Shown in pieces: positions 61,892 to 64,000 of a stretch of 64,000 bases of DNA. Source of the DNA: an uncultured Alphaproteobacteria bacterium (GTDB taxonomy: Bacteria > Pseudomonadota > Alphaproteobacteria > RF32 > CAG-239); contig CAKQRZ010000011.1 in assembly GCA_934271715.1 (NCBI GenBank), positions 1 to 64,000 of the forward strand, written 5' to 3'. Each line of letters starts with the position of its first letter. Within the stretch, counting starts at the first letter, position 1. The position numbers were made by a program, and so were the translations under genes. Under the pieces are notes generated by a model that searched no databases, was not told the origin of the DNA, and was given only the letters and a program-made list of their open reading frames with translations.

Positions 61892-62995
61892 TTAAAACCA
61901 AAATACAATAGCGCAAAAAGTATCTTTTATACAAGAATTACAGGCTTGGTGTATTTCGCTCAACGTCAATTTATTCAGACATTTGCAATTTGGACAGCAA
62001 TAAGAATTTCCATAAAATTCTACTTTTGTTCCCCACAGCCAGGCTTTTTTTAATGACGATTGCAATGGTTTTGCCATATTATTGAAAATTTCTTCACAGA
62101 CTTTTGTGTTAAAAGCTTTAGAAACTCTTTTAGAATCTTCATTTTCCTCATATCCGCCTAAATAGAAATCAATGGCTATATCTTTGCTGTTATTTGTATA
62201 AGTGTGAATACGATTTCCATATGCGTCATTAAAACCTAAGGAATCGACTTTTTTCCAACTTTGCGGAACAAGATTGGCTGCTTCAACAAAGTCAGCTAAA
62301 TCTGTTCCATAATCTTGATTGGCATCAAGTTTAGATAAACTGTTCTTATGTTCCATAAGTCCGATTATAAGCTGGCTGTATTCACCAATAGCTTTGTCTA
62401 CCTTAAACTTTTCCATCGCTTTGGAGTAGCCTGCAATTCCTCCGACTGTTAAAACGGCAATTATCGCCAATACGCCCAGCATTTCTATCATTGACCGCCC
62501 AGCTGAAACCGCGTATAGCGGCGCATTTAAAGGGGTTTTACGCTGTCTCAAAAAATTCATGTACATCCAACGTACACTAGGATTTTTCTCGCAGCTAGAA
62601 ACCACTTTATCTACGCCACTCTCCGCAGTTTCAAAGAATTTTGAGGCGTATTGGCGCACAACATCCAAACCCTTAAATGCGATGTTGTTTCTTTCGGCGT
62701 CATTGCGAGGAGTGCAACGACGAAGCAATCTAACAAAATCTGCGCCTCTAGCACCAGTCATACTAGGCCTTGTGCCTAGTATCTTGTTGCACCAAGGGCG
62801 GTGCATTTCCTCGCCGTCATTGCGAGCGCAGCGAAGCAATCCAGAACCCTCGCCCCGTGAGGGAGAGGGTGAGGCATAAGCCTCGGGTGAGGGGTACTTA
62901 AAGAACTTGCAAAAGACAATAAAAAAGCACTTATGCAATAATAAGGCTAATTTATTGACTAGGTTAGTACCTTGTTGCAACAAGATTCTATGCAC
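61892..62995 (-). CDS. Prepilin-like protein, start possibly under phase-variable control (family member 4)
   Basis: The frame is open from 63175 to 61892; its first usable codon is GTG 62995 (367 residues). Gly166 precedes RSMIEMLG and the hydrophobic helix; mature part about 201 residues with CKCLNKLTLSEIHQAC, NSC and a last C. The leader is built of palindromic repeats (LRAQ-type, PSPSRGEG, KILGT, FVRLLRRCTPRND) in frame. Three starts are possible. GTG 62995 lacks a good box. ATG 62560 (MNFLRQRKTPLNA) gives a normal 21-residue leader with a weak TTGGA. ATG 63192 has a strong box and promoter but is out of frame because of a (CT)7 tract. Protein-level similarity to the 52-kb leader extends upstream of 62995 (GGTKSASLAPVILCLV), supporting the upstream start. 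Confidence 0.75.
   Translation of the reverse strand: MHRILLQQGTNLVNKLALLLHKCFFIVFCKFFKYPSPEAYASPSPSRGEGSGLLRCARNDGEEMHRPWCNKILGTRPSMTGARGADFVRLLRRCTPRNDAERNNIAFKGLDVVRQYASKFFETAESGVDKVVSSCEKNPSVRWMYMNFLRQRKTPLNAPLYAVSAGRSMIEMLGVLAIIAVLTVGGIAGYSKAMEKFKVDKAIGEYSQLIIGLMEHKNSLSKLDANQDYGTDLADFVEAANLVPQSWKKVDSLGFNDAYGNRIHTYTNNSKDIAIDFYLGGYEENEDSKRVSKAFNTKVCEEIFNNMAKPLQSSLKKAWLWGTKVEFYGNSYCCPNCKCLNKLTLSEIHQACNSCIKDTFCAIVFWF
62550..62587. repeat. Constant-loop-type hairpin inside the prepilin leader
   Basis: AAAAAATTC-ATGTAC ... CGTACACTAGGATTTTT is a relative of the hairpins after rpoA. It encodes residues around VRWMYMNFL and covers the internal ATG at 62560, so that start would lie in a hairpin. 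Confidence 0.6.
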
Positions 62996-63040
62996 AAGGC
63001 ATAGAATGACGGGTGCCAGAGATGCTGACTTAGTGCCGCC
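62927..63040 (-). repeat. 114-bp interspersed repeat, copy B
   Basis: Partner of 52348-52461, same length, about 100 of 114 matches by eye. Spans the GTG at 62995. Confidence 0.85.
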
Positions 63041-63154
63041 TGTTATTTTATTTTTTAATGTGTTATTTCCGAATGTGTGATTTTTTGCGCCGAACTCTGC
63101 AAAAACACGCTGAGTGGCAGAAAATATGCCTTTAATCAGATGTTTAGGATTTGC

Positions 63155-63168
63155 AGAGAGAGAGAGAG
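63155..63168 (-). repeat. (AG)7/(CT)7 microsatellite in the 5' end of a prepilin frame
   Basis: Seven CT units on the coding (minus) strand begin after codon 8 of the ATG at 63192. With seven units that frame ends at TGA after 18 codons. With six (or nine) it continues into the prepilin frame with no stop. Confidence 0.9.
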
Positions 63169-63189
63169 ACCTTTGAATAGCTTATTTTT

Positions 63190-63206
63190 CATCTTTCTTT
63201 CCTCTT
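63190..63206 (-). promoter_or_regulatory. RBS and ATG upstream of the CT tract
   Basis: AAGAGG (63206-63201), eight bases, ATG (63192-63190), codons for MKNKLFKG, then the tract. Confidence 0.75.
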
Positions 63207-63229
63207 ATTTTAAGTTGTTTACAGCGTTT

Positions 63230-63259
63230 ATTCTACACCAGCCGCACTCCATAAGTCAA
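63230..63259 (-). promoter_or_regulatory. Promoter of the phase-variable prepilin locus
   Basis: TTGACT (63259-63254), 18-base spacer, TAGAAT (63235-63230), about 38 bases before the ATG at 63192. Confidence 0.65.
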
Positions 63260-63298
63260 TCGTAAAATCAAAGTGCAGCCAGTATAATGACTGAAAAT

Positions 63299-63334
63299 AA
63301 AAAAAGCTCCTTTAAGAATAAAAGGAGCTTTTTA
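63299..63334 (-). terminator. Intrinsic terminator
   Basis: AAAAGCTCCTTT pairs with AAAGGAGCTTTT around AAGAATA; the T-run on the minus strand serves the gene ending at 63338. Confidence 0.85.
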
Positions 63335-63337
63335 GTT

Positions 63338-63766
63338 TTACTTTTGTTCATCTGGCGGCATTGCAATGTCTTCTTCGGACTGATAATGCTGTATCAGTAT
63401 AACCAATCCAACAAAAGCAAACAGCAAAATAATTCTGGGAATCTGCCCTTGAAAAGATTTGTCAATGTCTTCGGCAGTTGCTTTTCCTGCGGCAAATTGC
63501 AGATTAGAGTTTTTTGCTGTAACAAAAGCCGTTACTAAACTGTCTTTTTGAGGATATACCCACATGCTGGATTTATTCAGCACATGAGTTATAAAGTGTT
63601 CTTTTCCGGCGACAACTGCAAACATAGAATTCTTTCCCTCAACAAAAGATTTTTGCTGAACCGTGCATTCTGCCACAACCTTAGGAGAAACAGAACGCCG
63701 GCCAAACTTGTCGTATCCCATATAAGCACAGAACACAACCACGATAAATAGAATAATATTTCTCAT
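63338..63766 (-). CDS. Small membrane protein of unknown function
   Basis: 142 residues from the ATG at 63766. Two hydrophobic helices, about 3-19 and 110-128 (IILLFAFVGLVILI), with a soluble domain between them and a short acidic tail. No family recognised. Shine-Dalgarno weak; a longer in-frame start exists at 63817. Confidence 0.55.
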   Translation of the reverse strand: MRNIILFIVVVFCAYMGYDKFGRRSVSPKVVAECTVQQKSFVEGKNSMFAVVAGKEHFITHVLNKSSMWVYPQKDSLVTAFVTAKNSNLQFAAGKATAEDIDKSFQGQIPRIILLFAFVGLVILIQHYQSEEDIAMPPDEQK

Positions 63767-63912
63767 AAAAAATAAATAATGATAACAGACTGCATTCCTT
63801 TTAGCATAGATTTCCAAAAATTAAAAGCCTTTTTTGCCAAAATTTAGCCCATTGACAGAAAAAAATAAAATGCTACAATATAAGCAATGTTAAATTATTA
63901 AATTGTATTTTT

Positions 63913-64000
63913 ATGAAGTATGTACTTTTATTTTTTAGTTCGCTTTGGTTTTTGGCCGGCGTCTGCTTAACAGTTTGGACTTGCGCAGAGCTGGTGCTGA
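63913..64000 (+). CDS. Start of a membrane or exported protein (cut by the window edge)
   Basis: ATG 63913 opens a frame that runs off the window: MKYVLLFFSSLWFLAGVCLT and further hydrophobic residues, like a signal peptide or first membrane helix. Too short to identify. Confidence 0.5.
   Translation, partial: MKYVLLFFSSLWFLAGVCLTVWTCAELVL

Noticed and set aside
62559..62879. Plus-strand frame with SLRAQRSNPE-type sequence
   Set aside because: It is the reverse translation of the interspersed repeats in the prepilin leader; such peptides appear wherever this repeat is misannotated.

Overview
The window looks like a chromosomal segment of an uncultured, probably gut-dwelling alphaproteobacterium. 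That placement is inference. It rests on alphaproteobacterial gene orders (miaB-phoH-ybeY-lnt, lptF-lptD-surA-ksgA), the three-gene form of the proton-translocating transhydrogenase, a rhodoquinone-type methyltransferase, many UAUG/AUGA-coupled genes, and short palindromic repeats inside coding sequence in the style of Rickettsiales.

Positions 1-15.5 kb are an AT-rich accessory island on the left of a tRNA-Glu gene (15608-15682, minus). It carries a prepilin-like gene, a KAP-type NTPase whose C-terminus has been replaced by the C-terminus of a prepilin, a membrane-anchored HerA-type ATPase, a large serine recombinase, a Hin/resolvase-type serine recombinase, an ankyrin-repeat secreted protein, a DUF3768 gene cluster, a serine-recombinase-like protein without its catalytic serine, a C5-cytosine DNA methyltransferase with a long N-terminal extension, and several unrecognised proteins. 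From 15.6 to 61.3 kb the window is mostly housekeeping: lysS, rquA/response regulator/rsmE, cmk, lepA, a nitronate monooxygenase, a TerY-PP2C-kinase triad, folD, yggU/yggT, a TerB-like protein, miaB-phoH-ybeY-lnt, a starch-synthase-like gene, grpE, the LPS-assembly/OMP-chaperone operon, a CPA2 antiporter, adenosine kinase, a split chromate transporter, pntAA-pntAB-pntB, and rpsM-rpsK-rpoA.

The most unusual theme is a dispersed family of prepilin-like proteins at 37-759, 27249-27884, 52297-53247 and 61892-62995 (minus), plus the orphan 3' end fused to the KAP gene (about 2040-2278). All share a type IV prepilin N-terminus (G followed by RSMIEMLG) and a C-terminal cysteine signature (C-L ... 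C-x-[SA]-C ... C). Three have extended leaders built from interspersed palindromic repeats that stay in frame. The copy at 62-63 kb has an upstream promoter, Shine-Dalgarno and ATG separated from the pilin frame by a (CT)7 tract (63155-63168). By my reading, loss of one CT unit joins that start to the pilin frame, which is the layout of a slipped-strand phase-variation locus. The copy at 52.3 kb has a 20-bp inverted repeat pair just upstream, and its first 62 bases are repeated exactly at the left edge of the window. The copy at 27.2 kb is preceded by a segment that looks like a self-contained structured RNA ending in an intrinsic terminator. Downstream of rpoA lie hairpins that share a loop but differ in their stems, related to a hairpin inside the 62-kb pilin leader.

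All statements come from reading the sequence and recalled family knowledge; no search or folding program was run.
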